From the NCBI RefSeq assembly GCF_003056405.1, contig NZ_PYVZ01000002.1, forward strand, positions 186,001 through 250,000: DNA of 64,000 bases, in the 5' to 3' direction. Source of the DNA: Devosia indica. GTDB taxonomy: Bacteria > Pseudomonadota > Alphaproteobacteria > Rhizobiales > Devosiaceae. The notes beneath the pieces are model-generated. The model was not told the DNA's origin, made no database searches, and was given only the letters and a program-made list of their open reading frames with translations. Made by a program: the position numbers and the translations under genes. This document shows, in pieces, positions 35,054 to 46,077 of the stretch. The number at the start of each line of letters is the position of its first letter. The stretch's first letter is position 1.

Positions 35054-37465
35054 TCAGGTGAAATAAGCCGCGGCGATCAGGCTGGATAGCATGCCCACAT
35101 CGTCCGCCAGCCGGTCGAGCCGCACCGGTGTCATGTCGCTGGCTTCGGCGATGACCAGATCGGTGTGGATCTCCAGCGCCAGCTTGGCGGCAGGGGATAG
35201 TTGTTCATCGTCAATGCCGCCGGGCAGGGCTTCGATCTGGTCGCGCAATTCGGCGAGCTGGAACAGAACCGAGCGCGGATTGAGGGGATCGAGCACCAGC
35301 AGGTCGACAGCGCTCAGCGCTCCGGCCGTGACTGAATAGCGGCGCCGATGCGACATTACGCTGTCGCCGATTTCGAGCAGCATTTCGACCGAACCGTCCG
35401 GGGCGTCGGGGGCCGATAGCCAGGCTGTGACGCGCGCCATCTGGATAGCCCGTTCCAGCCGCCGCCCCAGTTCAAGAAAGCGCCAACCGGCAAAGCGATA
35501 CATGTTCTCGTGCACCAGGCCCGAGAAGCCGGCCAGCTTGCGCAGCAGTACCGTCATGGCGCGGGTGGCGTCATCGCCCGTGTCGATGCGCGCGGCAAAG
35601 CGCTGGGCGGTCTTTTGCAGGTCGGTCAGGGCCAGCCAGCCATCAGGCGAGAAGCGGTCGCGGATCTGTCCGGCGCTGTGCACCGCGCTGTCGATGGAGG
35701 CCAGCAGTCCCTGCGGCATGGCCTCGGCGGCATCGACATCGAGCGTTTCGAGCAGCGCTGCGCAATGGGTCAGGATTGGCAGGTCCGGCTTGGAGAGTTC
35801 CGCCAACCGGGCATTATAGGCGCGCAGAATGCGCACGCTCGCTTCGCAGCGTTCCGCATAGCGGCCCAGCCAGATCAGGTTGTCGGCCGCGCGGCTGGGC
35901 AAATTGCCGGGGGCGTTGCGCACCAGCTTTTCGCCCTCGCGCGGCAGCAGAGAGACTTGCTCGACCGGCTTGCTCGACAGCACCCAGACGTCGGCCGCCT
36001 GGCCGCCGCGTTGCATGGCCAGGGCCGTCGTATCGGTGGTGGAACCGACACGGGCAAAGCCGCCGGGCATGATGGTCCAGCCTTCCTCGGTGCGGGCGGC
36101 ATAGACGCGCAGGGTAATGGGCCGCGGCTCGAGCTTGCCATCGACATAGACCGGCGCCGTGGAGAGACGCACCGGCTCCTGCCCGACATAGGCGCCGCCA
36201 TCATTGGCGATGCGGGATTTGAGCTCAGCCTTTTGCTCGGCGGTCATGCTGGCGCCAAGGGCGGTGCCGCGCAGATCGTCGAACGGCAATTGCGTGGAGA
36301 AGGCGGGTCCGATCATGAGTTGATCGAAATTATCGAGCACGAATTCGCGCTCGGCGCCCTGGCCGCACCACCAGGTGGCAATTTCGGGCAGTTCGAGCCC
36401 CGTGCCCAGCAAATGCTTGCACAGGCGCGGCATGAAGGCGGCCAATGCCCGCGTTTCCATGATGCCGGTGCCCAGCGCATTGATCATCGAGATCGAGCCG
36501 GCGCGCAGTGCCTCGACCATGCCGGGGGTGCCGATATGGCTGTCATAGCGCAGTTCGAGCGGATCAGCGAAGCTGGCGTCGAGCCGCCGCCAGAGCACGC
36601 TGACCGGCTTGAGGCCGGCCACAGTCCGCACCATGACCTTCCCGTCCTCGACCACCAGATCCTCGCCCTCAAGCAGCATCAGCCCCAGATAGCGGGCGAT
36701 ATAGGCATGTTCGAAATAGGTTTCGTTGAGCTGGCCGGGGGTGAGAATGCCGACGCGCCCGCCATCGCGCTGGGCCTGGTTGAACAGCGCATCGCGGAAG
36801 CCGCGGAAAAAGCCGGCCAGCCGGTTGATATTGAGCGAGGCGTAGATTTCGGACAGGGCGCGGGTGGTGGCCACGCGGTTTTCCAGGGCAAAGCCGGCAC
36901 CCGATGGTGCTTGGGTCCGATCGCCCAGCACCCACCAGGACCCGTCCGGCCCACGCCCCAGTTCGAAAGCGCAGAAATGCAGATAGTGCCCGCTGACCGG
37001 CCGTATGCCGACCAGGGGGCGCAGGAATTCGCTGTTCTGGGCGATCAGCTCGGGCGGCAGCAGGCCTTCCTGCACCAGAGTGTTGTTGCCATAGATATCG
37101 GCGACAATGGCTTCGAGCAGTTCGGCGCGCTGGGTCAGCCCGCTCGAAATCTGTACCCAGTCGGCTTCGTCGATCAGCAGCGGGATATGGGCCAGGGGCC
37201 AGGCGCGCTCCTTGCCCTCGGCCCCGTCATATTTGCGGTAGAACACCCCGGCATCGCGCAGATACTGGTCGGCGCGCTCGACCCGGGCGGCCAGTTCGGA
37301 CGGCCCCAGCGCATCGAAGGCCGCCATGAGTTTATCCCAGCCGGGCCGTATGGCGCCGGACGGGTCGATCATCTCGTCCGGCACGCCGGGCAGCAGGCGG
37401 TAATCAGCAATGATGCTGGGGCCGGCCGGGGGCTTGCCGCGGGTCTGCTGATTCCGCGAACTCAT
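35054..37465 (-). CDS. Circularly permuted ATP-grasp / alpha-E fusion protein
   Basis: An 803-residue fusion. About the first 480 residues are the circularly permuted ATP-grasp type 2 domain, with GVFYRKYDGAEGKERAWPLAHIPLLI, RPVSGHYLHFCAFELGRGPDGSWWVLGDRTQAPSG, GVRVGILTPG-like GRVGILTPGQ, and MINALGTGIMETRALAAFMP. The last 300 are an alpha-E domain (DUF403), starting SRAADNLIWLGRYAERCEASVRILRAYNARL, all alpha-helical. The two are usually separate neighbouring genes. ATP-grasp enzymes of this type are predicted to form amide bonds. It begins four bases after the transglutaminase/DUF2126 gene and lies 11 bases before the small transglutaminase gene. Confidence 0.9.
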   Translation of the reverse strand: MSSRNQQTRGKPPAGPSIIADYRLLPGVPDEMIDPSGAIRPGWDKLMAAFDALGPSELAARVERADQYLRDAGVFYRKYDGAEGKERAWPLAHIPLLIDEADWVQISSGLTQRAELLEAIVADIYGNNTLVQEGLLPPELIAQNSEFLRPLVGIRPVSGHYLHFCAFELGRGPDGSWWVLGDRTQAPSGAGFALENRVATTRALSEIYASLNINRLAGFFRGFRDALFNQAQRDGGRVGILTPGQLNETYFEHAYIARYLGLMLLEGEDLVVEDGKVMVRTVAGLKPVSVLWRRLDASFADPLELRYDSHIGTPGMVEALRAGSISMINALGTGIMETRALAAFMPRLCKHLLGTGLELPEIATWWCGQGAEREFVLDNFDQLMIGPAFSTQLPFDDLRGTALGASMTAEQKAELKSRIANDGGAYVGQEPVRLSTAPVYVDGKLEPRPITLRVYAARTEEGWTIMPGGFARVGSTTDTTALAMQRGGQAADVWVLSSKPVEQVSLLPREGEKLVRNAPGNLPSRAADNLIWLGRYAERCEASVRILRAYNARLAELSKPDLPILTHCAALLETLDVDAAEAMPQGLLASIDSAVHSAGQIRDRFSPDGWLALTDLQKTAQRFAARIDTGDDATRAMTVLLRKLAGFSGLVHENMYRFAGWRFLELGRRLERAIQMARVTAWLSAPDAPDGSVEMLLEIGDSVMSHRRRYSVTAGALSAVDLLVLDPLNPRSVLFQLAELRDQIEALPGGIDDEQLSPAAKLALEIHTDLVIAEASDMTPVRLDRLADDVGMLSSLIAAAYFT

Positions 37466-37469
37466 GGCA

Positions 37470-40400
37470 TTACGTGAACCGCGCCGGCCGCCTGAGGTCA
37501 AGCGTCAGCGGAAACTCATCCGCAGGCTTTTCGGGGGTGAGGCGATATCCACCCGGGGTGTGGTTATGCGGCACGAAGCGTGCCAGCCGCCGGGCCTCGG
37601 CTTCATTGCCGTTGACCGGGAAGGTTTCGTAGTTGCGTCCGCCCGGATGGGCGACGTGGTAGGTGCAGCCGCCGATCGGCCGTCCGGTCCAGTTGTCATA
37701 GATGTCAAACACCAGCGGCGCGTGCACCGGTATGGCCGGATGCATGCCCGAAGCCGGCTGCCAGGCCTTGAAGCGCACCCCCGTTACGGCTCCGCCAGCA
37801 GCGCCTGCCGGTTGCAGTGGCATTGGACGCTGGTTGCAGGTCACCGTGTAGCGGCCCGGATTGTCGCATTCGAGACGCACCTGCAGCCGCTCCAGTGATG
37901 AATCGACAAAGCGCACCGTACCGCCGATCGCGCCCTGTTCTCCCATCACATGCCAGGGCTCCAGCGCCTGGCGCAGTTCGAGCCTGACCCCATCCACCTC
38001 TACCTCGCCGCAGAAGGGGAAGCGGAACTCGAGCTGGGCGGCGAACCATTCGGGCTCGAAGCCAAAGCCATGCTGGCGCAAATCCTCGAGCACGCCGAGG
38101 AAATCCTGCCAGACAAAACTTCCAAGCATGAAGCGGTCGTGCAGGCTGGTACCCCAGCGTGTGAAGTCACCCGAAAGCGGCTTATCCCAATAGCGGGCAA
38201 TCAGGGCCCGGATCAGCAATTGCTGGGCGAGCGACATGCGCGCATTGGGTGGCATTTCGAAGCCGCGAAACTCCACCAGTCCCAGCCGCCCGGTCGGGCC
38301 ATCGGGAGAATAGAGCTTGTCGATGCAGATCTCGGCCCGGTGCGTATTGCCGGTAACATCGACCAGCAGATTGCGGAACAGGCGGTCGGTCAGCCAGGGC
38401 AGGGGCGGGGTGCCTTCGCCCGGCGCCGGCACCTGGGCCATGGCGATTTCGAGCTCGTACAGGCTGTCGTGCCGTGCCTCATCCAGGCGGGGTGCCTGGC
38501 TGGTCGGGCCGATGAACATGCCCGAGAATAGATAGCTCATCGAGGGGTGGCGCTGCCAATGCAGCACCAGCGATTTCAGGAGGTCCGGCCGGCGCAGGAA
38601 CGGGCTGTCATGCGGCGTGGCTCCGCCGACCACGACATGATTGCCCCCGCCGGTGCCGACATGCTTGCCATCGATCATGAACTTGTCGGCGCCCAGGCGG
38701 CACTGGCGCGCCTCCTCGTAGACGGCCTCCGTGGTGGCCACGCAATCATCCCAGCTGGAGGCGGGGTGGATATTGACCTCGATGACGCCTGGATCAGGCG
38801 CCACGCGAATGACGTTGAGTCGCGGGTCCTGCGGCGGGGCATAGCCTTCAACATGGATCGGCTGGCCGATCTGCTTGGCTGCGGCTTCAGCGGCAGCGAT
38901 CAGTTCGAGAAAGTCCTCCAGTGCCTCCACCGGGGGCAGGAAGACGCAGAGGCGGTGCTCGCGCACTTCGGCGGTGACGGCGGTGCGCACCTCGCCCTCG
39001 ATCTCGCTGATGACCTGTTCGGTGATGTCCTGCTGCTCGGTCGCGGCGGTGAAGCCGGCGGCGGCCTGGGCGCGCGGATCGGTTTCAAGCCCGGTCTTCT
39101 TGCGCGCCAGGATTTCTTCGGGATCGGGCAACGGCCCGCGCGGCGCGCCAGGATCCATGGGTACCACATGCGGAAAGTCCGTGGCCTTCAAATGCTTGAG
39201 CGAACTCAAGGGCAGGCGATAGCCGGCCGGGCTGTCGCCGGGCGCCAGGAACAGCTTGCCGCGCCGCGTCTTCCATTTTTCGGTCAGCCAGGGGCTTGAG
39301 GCCCTGGCGTTCCAGCGCTGCACGGGCAGCACATAGCCGGTGGGGTTGGTCAGTCCGCGCTCGAATACCTTGGCAATACGCGAGCGCGCCTCAGGATCGG
39401 CCAGTTCGGAATTAGCGGGGTCGACATTGGCCGGCAGATTGGCTTCCTTGAGCAGCCATTCGCCGGGGTCTTCATAGGCTTCGTCGATGGTCTCGCCGGT
39501 CAGTCCGAGATTGCGCGCAAAAGCATCGAGGAATTTCCGCGCATCCTCGTGCGTGGCGCTGGTCCTGATGCCTTCCTGGGCAATCAGCTTGTCGTCCTGC
39601 CAGACCGGCTTGCCGTCGACGCGCCAATAGAGCGAGAAGGTCCAGCGCGGCAGGGTTTCGCCGGGATACCACTTGCCCTGGCCATGGTGCAGCATGCCAT
39701 TGGGGGCAAAGCGCTGGCGCAGGCGGCGGATCAGCGCATCGGCCAGGCGCCGCTTGGTGGGACCGACTGCGCCGGCATTCCACTCATCGGCTTCGAAATC
39801 ATCGATGGACACAAAGGTCGGCTCGCCCCCCATGGTGAGGCGCACATCCTGCTCGATGAGTTTTTCGTCGACCTTTTTGCCCAGGGCATTGAGCCGCTCC
39901 CAGCTCTCGTCGGAGAACGGCTTGGTGATGCGCGGATGTTCGGCAATCCGGGTCACCCGCATGTCGAAGGCGAAGTCGACTTCGGCAAAAGAGGCAAAGC
40001 CGGAAATCGGCGCGGCATTGCGATAATGCGGGGTTGCCGCCAGTGGCACATGGCTTTCGCCGGTCAGCAGGCCAGAGGTGGGATCAAGGCCAATCCAGCC
40101 CGCGCCGGGCAGATAGACTTCCGCCCAGGCATGCAGATCGGTGAAATCGTGGTCGGTGCCCGCCGGGCCATCGAGCGAGACGATATCGGGCTTGAGCTGG
40201 ATCAGATAGCCCGAGACAAAGCGCGCAGCGAGGCCGAGATGGCGCAGGATGTTGACCAGCAGCCAGCTCGAATCCCGGCACGACCCCTTGCCATTGCCAA
40301 GCGTCTCCTCGGGCGTCCATACGCCGGGCTCGAGGCGGACGATATAGTTCACCACGCTTTGCAGATGGGCGTTGAGCTCGGTGACGAAAGTGACGGTGTT

Positions 40401-40817
40401 TTTCGGGCTCTTGTCGAGCCCATCGAGGAATTTCTGCAGCAGCGGCCCGGCCGGCTCGGGCTTCATGTAGATCGTCAGGTCGTCGCGCAAATCCTCGGGA
40501 TATTGGAACGGCCAGGTCTCGCCGCTCTCTTCGACGAAAAAGTCGAACGGATTATAGACCGTCATGTCGGCCACCAGGTCGACCTCGATCTTGAGCTCGG
40601 TCACCGGCTCGGGAAACACGAAGCGCGTCAGGAAGTTGCCATAGGGATCCTGCTGCACATTGACGAAGTGCAGGCTGGGGCTGACCCGAAGCGAATGGCT
40701 GAGCACCTTGGTCTTGGAATGCGGCGCCGGCTGCAGGCGAATGACCTGCGGCTGCAGGGTGACCGGACGGTCATATTTGTAGTGGGTCAGATGGTAGATG
40801 GCGGCTTTGATCGACAT
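37470..40817 (-). CDS. Transglutaminase-like / DUF2126 protein
   Basis: An 1115-residue protein, first gene of the operon. Residues 1-100 form the transglutaminase-like N-terminal beta domain ([21 protein letters not shown]). The protease core has Cys180 ([12 protein letters not shown]), His229 ([10 protein letters not shown]) and Asp245 (WIGLDPTSG). From about residue 310 on, the DUF2126 region carries Glu-rich sites including [14 protein letters not shown], and [37 protein letters not shown] and [12 protein letters not shown]. These patterns recall glutamine-synthetase-like amidoligases, but that is my inference. It is cytoplasmic, with no signal peptide. Confidence 0.9.
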   Translation of the reverse strand: MSIKAAIYHLTHYKYDRPVTLQPQVIRLQPAPHSKTKVLSHSLRVSPSLHFVNVQQDPYGNFLTRFVFPEPVTELKIEVDLVADMTVYNPFDFFVEESGETWPFQYPEDLRDDLTIYMKPEPAGPLLQKFLDGLDKSPKNTVTFVTELNAHLQSVVNYIVRLEPGVWTPEETLGNGKGSCRDSSWLLVNILRHLGLAARFVSGYLIQLKPDIVSLDGPAGTDHDFTDLHAWAEVYLPGAGWIGLDPTSGLLTGESHVPLAATPHYRNAAPISGFASFAEVDFAFDMRVTRIAEHPRITKPFSDESWERLNALGKKVDEKLIEQDVRLTMGGEPTFVSIDDFEADEWNAGAVGPTKRRLADALIRRLRQRFAPNGMLHHGQGKWYPGETLPRWTFSLYWRVDGKPVWQDDKLIAQEGIRTSATHEDARKFLDAFARNLGLTGETIDEAYEDPGEWLLKEANLPANVDPANSELADPEARSRIAKVFERGLTNPTGYVLPVQRWNARASSPWLTEKWKTRRGKLFLAPGDSPAGYRLPLSSLKHLKATDFPHVVPMDPGAPRGPLPDPEEILARKKTGLETDPRAQAAAGFTAATEQQDITEQVISEIEGEVRTAVTAEVREHRLCVFLPPVEALEDFLELIAAAEAAAKQIGQPIHVEGYAPPQDPRLNVIRVAPDPGVIEVNIHPASSWDDCVATTEAVYEEARQCRLGADKFMIDGKHVGTGGGNHVVVGGATPHDSPFLRRPDLLKSLVLHWQRHPSMSYLFSGMFIGPTSQAPRLDEARHDSLYELEIAMAQVPAPGEGTPPLPWLTDRLFRNLLVDVTGNTHRAEICIDKLYSPDGPTGRLGLVEFRGFEMPPNARMSLAQQLLIRALIARYWDKPLSGDFTRWGTSLHDRFMLGSFVWQDFLGVLEDLRQHGFGFEPEWFAAQLEFRFPFCGEVEVDGVRLELRQALEPWHVMGEQGAIGGTVRFVDSSLERLQVRLECDNPGRYTVTCNQRPMPLQPAGAAGGAVTGVRFKAWQPASGMHPAIPVHAPLVFDIYDNWTGRPIGGCTYHVAHPGGRNYETFPVNGNEAEARRLARFVPHNHTPGGYRLTPEKPADEFPLTLDLRRPARFT

Positions 40818-41004
40818 GCAGCTTCTGTCGCTCGCTTTAAGGCCACTGATTTTGGCTTCCCGGAAAGGAGCTTATCGGGGATCGCGACGCGTGGATAGGC
40901 GGATTGACGATGGTCACAGTACACGAGCGTGGATCACTCCCACCCCTGAACCTTTCCCACAAGGTGCGGCAGACGGTGAGCAGTGATGCTGCGGTCCTTT
41001 GCAT

Positions 41005-41026
41005 CCCTCCCCCTTGAGGGGGAGGG
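41005..41026. repeat. Dispersed GC-rich palindrome, copy 2
   Basis: CCCTCCCCC-TTGA-GGGGGAGGG is a perfect 9-bp inverted repeat between the DUF2126 gene and the FGGY kinase gene, followed by ACAGAGGTGGGGTG. It is a close relative of the palindrome at 10234-10253. Confidence 0.72.
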
Positions 41027-41062
41027 ACAGAGGTGGGGTGACAACCCCTGATCGAGCGCGCC

Positions 41063-42649
41063 TCACTCCAATCCGTCGATCACCTGACGCTGTCTGAGCA
41101 TTTCAAGAAATATGCGGTAATCGCGGTCGAATTGCGCCCGCGCTTCGGCCCTGGGCGCGCGGGCGGTGCCGCCCTGTTGCATGGCCAGGCACGCCTGGTC
41201 GAGGCTGGGATAGAGCCCGGCGGCATTGGCGGCGACCATGGCCATGCCGAGCAGGGTCGCATCCGGCGTCGAGGGCTCGACCACGGTGCAGCCCGTCGCG
41301 TCGGCATAGAGCTCCATCAGCAGCGGATTGCGGGTGTGGCCGCCGGTGATGTGCAGCGTGTCGATGGCATAGCCCTTGGTGTTGAGGGTATCGAGAATAT
41401 GCCGCACACCGAGCGCAATGGAGACACAGGTGCGCCAATAGAGCCGGCAGAGGCTGTCAAAGTCGCTGTCCAGCGTCAGGCCGGAAATCACGCCCAATGC
41501 CGATGGGTCGCCCAGAGGCGAGCGATTGCCATGGAAATCAGGCAGCACATGCAGGCGGCTGGCCAGGTTGAGGCCTTCGCTCTGGCGCAGTTCCATCACC
41601 CGGTTGCAAATGGCCAGGTGCTTGTCGCGGGTCGGCTCGCCCCCGGCGCTGTGCCAGAGAATGATGTGGTCGAGCAGCGCGCCGGTGGCCGACTGGCCCC
41701 CTTCGTTGAGCCAGACACCGGGCAGCACGGCGCCGAAGTAGGGCCCCCAGACGCCGGAGGTCGGCCGGTCTTCGGCAGAAAGCGCCATGACGCAGCTTGA
41801 TGTTCCGGCGATCAGGGCCAGATGCCTGTCGATGGTGTCGACATCGGCGGTAAAGGCGCCCAATACCCCCAGGGCCCCGGCATGGGCGTCGATCAGCCCG
41901 GCGCCGACCCGGCAGGCCGTGGTCAGGCCAAGCTGGTTCGCGGCCTCGGCCGTCAACGGACCGAGATCGGCGCCAACGGGGCTGGCCTTTTGCGGCAGGG
42001 CGGCCTTTTCGAGCAGGTCTTCGAGACCAACCCTGGCCAGAAAGTCATGCCGCCAGCTTTGCACATCATGGCCCAGATAGGTCCACTTGCAGGTCAGGGT
42101 CGATTGCGAGCGGGCCAGCGAGCCGGTGGCCTTCCAGGAAAGGAAATCGGCCAGGTCGAACATCTGCCCGGCGCGGTCCCAGCTTTGCGGCAAATGCCGC
42201 TTGAGCCACATCAGCTTGGGCACTTCCATTTCCGGCGACATGACGCCCCCGGCATAATGCAGCACCTCGTGGCCGGTGCGGGTGCATTCGTCGGCCTCGT
42301 CCAGCGCACGGTGATCGAGCCAGACAATGGTGTCCCAGCGGTCCTCGCCGTCGCGCGAGACGGTGACCGGGGCGCCCGATGCGTCCCGCACCACCAGTGA
42401 GCAAGTGGCGTCAAAGGCGATGCCGGAGACCTCGGCGGGCTTTGCATCCGCTATAGTCATGGCACCGCGCACGGCCTCACACACGGCCTGCCAGATCTGG
42501 CTGCTGTCATGCTCGGCGAAATTGGCATCGGTGCGCCGCATCAGGATGGGCACTTCGTGACGGCCACGAAACTGGCCATCGCGCGTGAAGACACCGGCCC
42601 GGGCGCTGCCGGTTCCTACATCCACACCCACCAGGAAGTCTTGCGACAC
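41063..42649 (-). CDS. FGGY-family pentulose kinase
   Basis: A 528-residue sugar kinase. The first ATP-binding motif is VGVDVGTGSARAGVF. The substrate region is WLDHRALDEADECTRTGHEVLHYAGG, and the second domain has GAGLIDAHAGALGVLGAF and ITGGHTRNPLLMELYADATG. The length and the D-x-T-x-R/S-A pattern resemble D-ribulokinase/xylulokinase-like FGGY members. In the operon with a mannitol 2-dehydrogenase it is likely to phosphorylate the ketose product (xylulose or ribulose from pentitols, possibly fructose). GTG start with GAGGG upstream. Confidence 0.88.
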   Translation of the reverse strand: MSQDFLVGVDVGTGSARAGVFTRDGQFRGRHEVPILMRRTDANFAEHDSSQIWQAVCEAVRGAMTIADAKPAEVSGIAFDATCSLVVRDASGAPVTVSRDGEDRWDTIVWLDHRALDEADECTRTGHEVLHYAGGVMSPEMEVPKLMWLKRHLPQSWDRAGQMFDLADFLSWKATGSLARSQSTLTCKWTYLGHDVQSWRHDFLARVGLEDLLEKAALPQKASPVGADLGPLTAEAANQLGLTTACRVGAGLIDAHAGALGVLGAFTADVDTIDRHLALIAGTSSCVMALSAEDRPTSGVWGPYFGAVLPGVWLNEGGQSATGALLDHIILWHSAGGEPTRDKHLAICNRVMELRQSEGLNLASRLHVLPDFHGNRSPLGDPSALGVISGLTLDSDFDSLCRLYWRTCVSIALGVRHILDTLNTKGYAIDTLHITGGHTRNPLLMELYADATGCTVVEPSTPDATLLGMAMVAANAAGLYPSLDQACLAMQQGGTARAPRAEARAQFDRDYRIFLEMLRQRQVIDGLE

Positions 42650-42730
42650 GCCGCCCTCTTATGTTCGGTCCGGGCGGACCATAGCGAATGGGATTGCTAG
42701 CGACTAGAGGGGGAAAGGCGGAGGCAAAAC

Positions 42731-44206
42731 CTAGTGCTGATCCGCCAGATACCCCTCGATCGTCCGGGCGGTGCCTTGGGTCCAGAGGGCGTTGAGGGCC
42801 TTGGTGAAGGCGGCGATGAAGTCGGGGGCCTTGGCCAGATCGCCGTAGATGTCGGCCATTTCGAGCCAGGCCTTGGGGTTGTCCCTGGCCTTGATGGCCT
42901 GGGCGTTGAGGCGGTCCCAGTTGGGGTCGTTCGGCTCGATCACCGCGCCGCTATCGGTGGTGCCGAAGCAGTAGCGGCACCAAAGGGCCGAGACGAGCGC
43001 CAGGCCGGTGACGCTCTGGCCATCGCGAATGCGATCAAGCGCCGAGGGGATGATGAATTTGGGCTGCCGGTTGGAGCCGTCCAATGCCAGGCGGCGCACC
43101 GTGTCGCCGATCTTGGGATTGGCGAAGCGCTTCTCGCACAGCGCGAAATAGGCGTCGAGGTCGGTATCGGGCACGGGGGGCACGACCGGAATGATCTCTT
43201 CGGCTTCGACTTTCTTGAGGAAAGCCGAGACCAGCGGGTGCTCCATGGCCTCGTGCACGAAATGAATGTCGAGCAGCCCGGCCGGATAGGCAATGGTGGC
43301 ATGGCCGCCATTGAGGATGCGGATCTTCATGTGTTCATAGGGCGCCACGTCGGGCACGAACTGCACGCCGACCTTTTCCAGCGCCGGCCGGCCGGCGGGG
43401 AAATTGTCTTCGAGCACCCATTGCTTGAAGCTTTCGCAGAACACCGGCCAGGCATCGTCGATCCCAAACTGATCGGCGAGCAGTGTCTTCTCGCGATCCG
43501 AGGTGGCGGGGGTGATGCGGTCCACCATGCCGTTGGGAAAGGCGACCTGGGACTTCACCCATCCGGCCAGTTCCGGGTTGATCAGCGCGGCAAGCCCGGC
43601 CACGGCATTTTCGGTAACATGGCCATTGCCCGGAATATTGTCGCAGCTCATCACCGTGAAGGGCACGATGCCCGCCTCGCGCCGACGCACCAGACCAGCC
43701 AGGATCAATCCGAACGCGGTTTTCGGCGCGTCGAAGTGGGCTGCGTCATGAACAATGTCGGGATGGGTCGGGTCGAATTTCTGCGACGCAGGGTCGATAT
43801 AATAGCCGCCCTCGGTGATGGTCAGCGAAACGATGCGAATGGCCGGGTCAGCCAGCTTGGCGATAACCGCCGCGCTGTCGCCGGGCGGCAGGTAGTCGAT
43901 CATGGCGCCGGTGACATGGGCGGCGCTGGTGTCCGCTTCCTGCTCGACCACAGTGGTGAACCAGTCCTGGCCCATCAGCTTTTGCCGCATGGCCTCATCG
44001 GCTGCGCGCACGCCGGCACCCACCAGCGCCCAGTCATGGCCCTCGCCCAGATTGAACAGGGCATCGAGATAGACCGCCTGATGGGCGCGATGGAAATTGC
44101 CGACACCGAAATGCACGATGCCGGGGGTGAGGTCGGCGCGGTCATAGGCCGGGGTGGCAGCGGAGTTGATCGCTGGAAGCGCTGCTGCGGAGAGCCTGGT
44201 GGTCAT
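42731..44206 (-). CDS. mtlK: Mannitol 2-dehydrogenase (polyol dehydrogenase)
   Basis: A 491-residue NAD-dependent polyol dehydrogenase of the long-chain mannitol dehydrogenase family, which oxidises mannitol (often also arabinitol or sorbitol) to the ketose. The nucleotide-binding start is GIVHFGVGNFHRAHQAVY. The catalytic motif is K-x4-N-x2-H: Lys294, Asn299, His302 in MKIRILNGGHATIAYP. Fructuronate reductase is related, but the size and the polyol transporter context favour mannitol 2-dehydrogenase. It sits 11 bases downstream of smoK. Confidence 0.9.
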   Translation of the reverse strand: MTTRLSAAALPAINSAATPAYDRADLTPGIVHFGVGNFHRAHQAVYLDALFNLGEGHDWALVGAGVRAADEAMRQKLMGQDWFTTVVEQEADTSAAHVTGAMIDYLPPGDSAAVIAKLADPAIRIVSLTITEGGYYIDPASQKFDPTHPDIVHDAAHFDAPKTAFGLILAGLVRRREAGIVPFTVMSCDNIPGNGHVTENAVAGLAALINPELAGWVKSQVAFPNGMVDRITPATSDREKTLLADQFGIDDAWPVFCESFKQWVLEDNFPAGRPALEKVGVQFVPDVAPYEHMKIRILNGGHATIAYPAGLLDIHFVHEAMEHPLVSAFLKKVEAEEIIPVVPPVPDTDLDAYFALCEKRFANPKIGDTVRRLALDGSNRQPKFIIPSALDRIRDGQSVTGLALVSALWCRYCFGTTDSGAVIEPNDPNWDRLNAQAIKARDNPKAWLEMADIYGDLAKAPDFIAAFTKALNALWTQGTARTIEGYLADQH

Positions 44207-44217
44207 GGTCGTTGGTC

Positions 44218-45222
<1,005 letters not shown>

Positions 45223-45234
45223 GATTTTGGTCCT

Positions 45235-46065
45235 TTATTTGACGGCGCCGAAGGTGAGGCCACGGACGAGCTGCTTCTGGCTGAACCAGCCCAGCAGCAG
45301 GATTGGGGCGATGGCCAGGAGCGAGGCGGCCGACAGCTTGGCCAGGAACAGGCCCTGGGGCGATGAGAACGAGGAGATGAAGGCGGTCAGCGTGCCGGCC
45401 CGGCCCGAGGTCAGCGTGATGGTCCAGAAGGCTTCGTTCCAGGCCAGGATCACATTGAGCAACAGGGTCGAGGCGATGCCGGGGATGGCCATGGGCACCA
45501 GCACATGGACGATCTCGTTCCAGAGTTCGGCGCCATCCATGCGGGCGGCTTCCAGGATATCGACCGGGATTTCCTTGAAATAGGTGTAGAGCATCCAGAT
45601 GATGATCGGCAGGTTGATCAGCGTCATGATGATGGTCAGGCCATGCACCGTGTCGAGCAGCCGCAGGTCACGGAAGATCAGGTAGATCGGGATCAGCACG
45701 CCCACCGCCGGCATCATCTTGGTGGAGAGCATCCACATCAGAATGTCCTTGGTGCGCTTGGTCGGGGCAAAGGCCATCGACCAGGCCGCCGGAATGGCGA
45801 TGACGAGGCCCAAAAGGGTCGAGCCGACCGATACCAGGATCGAGTTCCAGGCGTGCTTGATATAGTCCGAGCGGTCCTGCACATCGAAGAAATTGTCGAG
45901 CGTGAAGGTCAGCGGCAGGAAGGTGGGCGGGGCAGCGATGGCCTCGGCCTCGGTCTTGAAGGCGGTGACAATGGTCCAGAGGATCGGCGAGAACAGCAAG
46001 AGGGCCACGGCCCATGCCAGGATTGTGAAGCCGGTCTTGGTCTGGACGGATACGTTGCGGGCCAT
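45235..46065 (-). CDS. smoG: Polyol ABC transporter permease SmoG
   Basis: A 276-residue carbohydrate-type permease (MalG side) with six membrane segments. The EAA loop is ILEAARMDGAELWNEIVHVLVPMAIPG. TLDNFFDVQDRSDYIKHAWNSILVS is the periplasmic loop before the core. GGAGACGAGATC lies before the ATG, and 12 bases separate it from smoF upstream. Confidence 0.92.
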   Translation of the reverse strand: MARNVSVQTKTGFTILAWAVALLLFSPILWTIVTAFKTEAEAIAAPPTFLPLTFTLDNFFDVQDRSDYIKHAWNSILVSVGSTLLGLVIAIPAAWSMAFAPTKRTKDILMWMLSTKMMPAVGVLIPIYLIFRDLRLLDTVHGLTIIMTLINLPIIIWMLYTYFKEIPVDILEAARMDGAELWNEIVHVLVPMAIPGIASTLLLNVILAWNEAFWTITLTSGRAGTLTAFISSFSSPQGLFLAKLSAASLLAIAPILLLGWFSQKQLVRGLTFGAVK

Positions 46066-46077
46066 GATCTCGTCTCC

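Noticed and set aside
35510-37477. A 655-codon open frame on the plus strand
   Set aside because: It lies wholly antisense to the ATP-grasp/alpha-E gene, has low-complexity Gln/Gly/Arg-rich sequence and no family pattern; it is a high-GC shadow.
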